NCBI RefSeq assembly: GCF_002585305.1
Contig: NZ_NUNF01000011.1
Location: 70,577-134,576, forward strand
Source: Bacillus sp. AFS037270
GTDB taxonomy: Bacteria; Bacillota; Bacilli; Bacillales_B; DSM-18226
DNA length: 64,000 nt
Direction of reading: 5' to 3'
The notes beneath the pieces were generated by a model, which did not search any database, had not been told where the DNA came from, and saw only the letters and a list, made by a program, of their open reading frames with translations. Positions 63,146 to 64,000 of the stretch are shown one piece after another (position 1 is the first letter of the stretch; each line of letters starts with the position of its first letter). A program made the position numbers and the translations under genes.

Positions 63146-64000
63146 GTGAAAATCTGGCATCAAAGCTTAACCACGATTGATCGGGTCCCCGAGTATCGCG
63201 ATGCGATTGTCAATCATGTTCGCAAAATTGCTCGACCCGATGTGGAGGTCGTTTTACATGGTATGTCGGAAGAAACCTATCCAACCCATTACCCTGGTCA
63301 TTTTATTACCTATTCTTACCTGCAAAACCTACACCGTGAACAGTTTGTACGGGCGGCCTTACTAGCTGAAAAGGCTGGTTATGATGCCATGTTTATAGCG
63401 ACTATTCCCGATGTGGGTCTCTTAGAGGCCCGAACTCTTGTCGATATTCCGGTAGTTGGCTATGGTCAGGCCTCCTTTCATATGGCTTCCATGCTTGGAG
63501 ATAACATTGGCGTTGTTAATTTTCTTGGACCGCTTGCCGATGAACTTCGCCAAAATGCCGCTCGCTATGGTTTAGGCAATAAACTGGGGCCAATTGTCCA
63601 AACAGATGTAGGGTTTGATCATGTCCTAGCTGGTTTTAGTGACCCGGAGCCTGTCGTTGCTTCTTTTAAAAAGGCGGCAGAAATGGCGATTGCTGAAGGG
63701 GCTGATGTCATTGTTCCGGGAGAGGGACCCATGAATGTATTCCTCGCCACCCATGGAGTTTCGAGAATTGGCGACGTACCGGTGATTGATTCCTTTGCTG
63801 CCGGTATCAAGATGTGTGAGTCCTTAGTGGACTTACGCAAAAACTCGGGTGTCTACATGACGCGCCGTGGATATTTCAATGCCAAACCACCTGCAGAAGC
63901 AGTCGAAAGACTCCGTGAACTTTACAACCTTGAAGGATCACCTGACCTAAAACAGGAGCGGGGATTAGCTGTTAGAGGAAGCGAAACTAACTCTGTTAAG
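63146..64000 (+). CDS. Asp/Glu/hydantoin racemase-like protein without catalytic cysteines (open at window end)
   Basis: A frame starting at GTG 63146 (behind AAGGAGGTAATG) stays open to the end of the window, 285 codons. It begins MKIWHQSLTTIDRVPEYRDA and has the two-domain layout of the Asp/Glu/hydantoin racemase superfamily. The first catalytic cysteine is normally in a CFSDPG-like motif; here the sequence is IATIPDVG. The second is normally in GCAGM; here it reads PGEGPMN. It may therefore have another activity. The C-terminal stretch after residue 240 exceeds the usual family length. Confidence 0.75.
   Translation, partial: MKIWHQSLTTIDRVPEYRDAIVNHVRKIARPDVEVVLHGMSEETYPTHYPGHFITYSYLQNLHREQFVRAALLAEKAGYDAMFIATIPDVGLLEARTLVDIPVVGYGQASFHMASMLGDNIGVVNFLGPLADELRQNAARYGLGNKLGPIVQTDVGFDHVLAGFSDPEPVVASFKKAAEMAIAEGADVIVPGEGPMNVFLATHGVSRIGDVPVIDSFAAGIKMCESLVDLRKNSGVYMTRRGYFNAKPPAEAVERLRELYNLEGSPDLKQERGLAVRGSETNSVK

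Noticed and set aside
39070..64000. Steroid (cholesterol ring) degradation cluster
   Set aside because: HsaA/HsaB/dioxygenase/HsaD-like and KstD-like proteins suggested it, but no ketosteroid hydroxylase (KshAB), Mce import or side-chain beta-oxidation genes are present. The regulator points to simple phenols.

Overview
The window comes from the chromosome of a low-GC, endospore-forming Firmicute of the family Bacillaceae, most like Bacillus or Neobacillus. The evidence is sporulation genes (dpaA/dpaB, spoIIIE, spoVS, cotE) in the gene order known from Bacillus subtilis, Shine-Dalgarno sites near AGGAGG, frequent TTG and GTG starts, and many strong rho-independent terminators. No tRNA, rRNA, CRISPR array, insertion sequence or phage gene was seen.

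Region 1 (about 1-34.8 kb) is conserved backbone. In order it holds the end of dpaA, dpaB, asd, dapG and dapA (dipicolinate, lysine and peptidoglycan precursors); rnjB; tepA and ylzJ; spoIIIE; ymfC; a BMP-type nucleoside ABC transporter (nupNOPQ); ymfF to ymfK, rodZ, pgsA and cinA; recA with a LexA box; rny, ymdB and spoVS; a two-subunit 2-oxoacid:ferredoxin oxidoreductase (korAB); miaB and ricA; and cotE. Compared with B. subtilis, nupNOPQ sits where ymfD/ymfE lie, and korAB sits where tdh/kbl lie. A 65-70 bp palindromic repeat occurs just behind rnjB, nupQ and rny.

Region 2 (34.9-39.1 kb) is a small accessory segment: an orphan 66-aa protein, a GNAT acetyltransferase, a kinase-like protein, and a compact operon of a diverged Lgt paralogue, a cysteine-rich radical SAM protein resembling tetraether/membrane-spanning lipid synthases, and a small membrane protein. 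The operon may be a lipid-modifying system.

Region 3 (39.1-64 kb, open at the right edge) is a large catabolic island inserted after cotE, where B. subtilis has mutS. It holds two versions of an aromatic meta-cleavage module: acyl-CoA-dehydrogenase-fold flavin monooxygenases (three, one frameshifted), flavin reductases (two), type I extradiol dioxygenases (two) and meta-cleavage C-C hydrolases (two). It also carries three MFS transporters (one with an in-frame stop), three fumarate-reductase/KstD-type FAD dehydrogenases, an isocitrate-lyase-family lyase, an SDR, a HbpS/GlcG-like protein, a stand-alone FAD synthetase and a racemase-family protein without the usual cysteines. Control probably involves a GntR/FCD regulator and an unusual fusion of a phenol-sensor-like XylR_N-V4R module to a PucR-type C-terminus. 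Two regulatory designs recur in the island. A twin promoter/operator lies before the first transporter and the first hydrolase. A triplicated upstream box, exactly 71 bp before the -10 element, precedes the second transporter, the second hydrolase and the third monooxygenase. Together the genes describe uptake, ortho-hydroxylation, ring cleavage and side-chain processing of a phenolic compound whose identity cannot be read from sequence.
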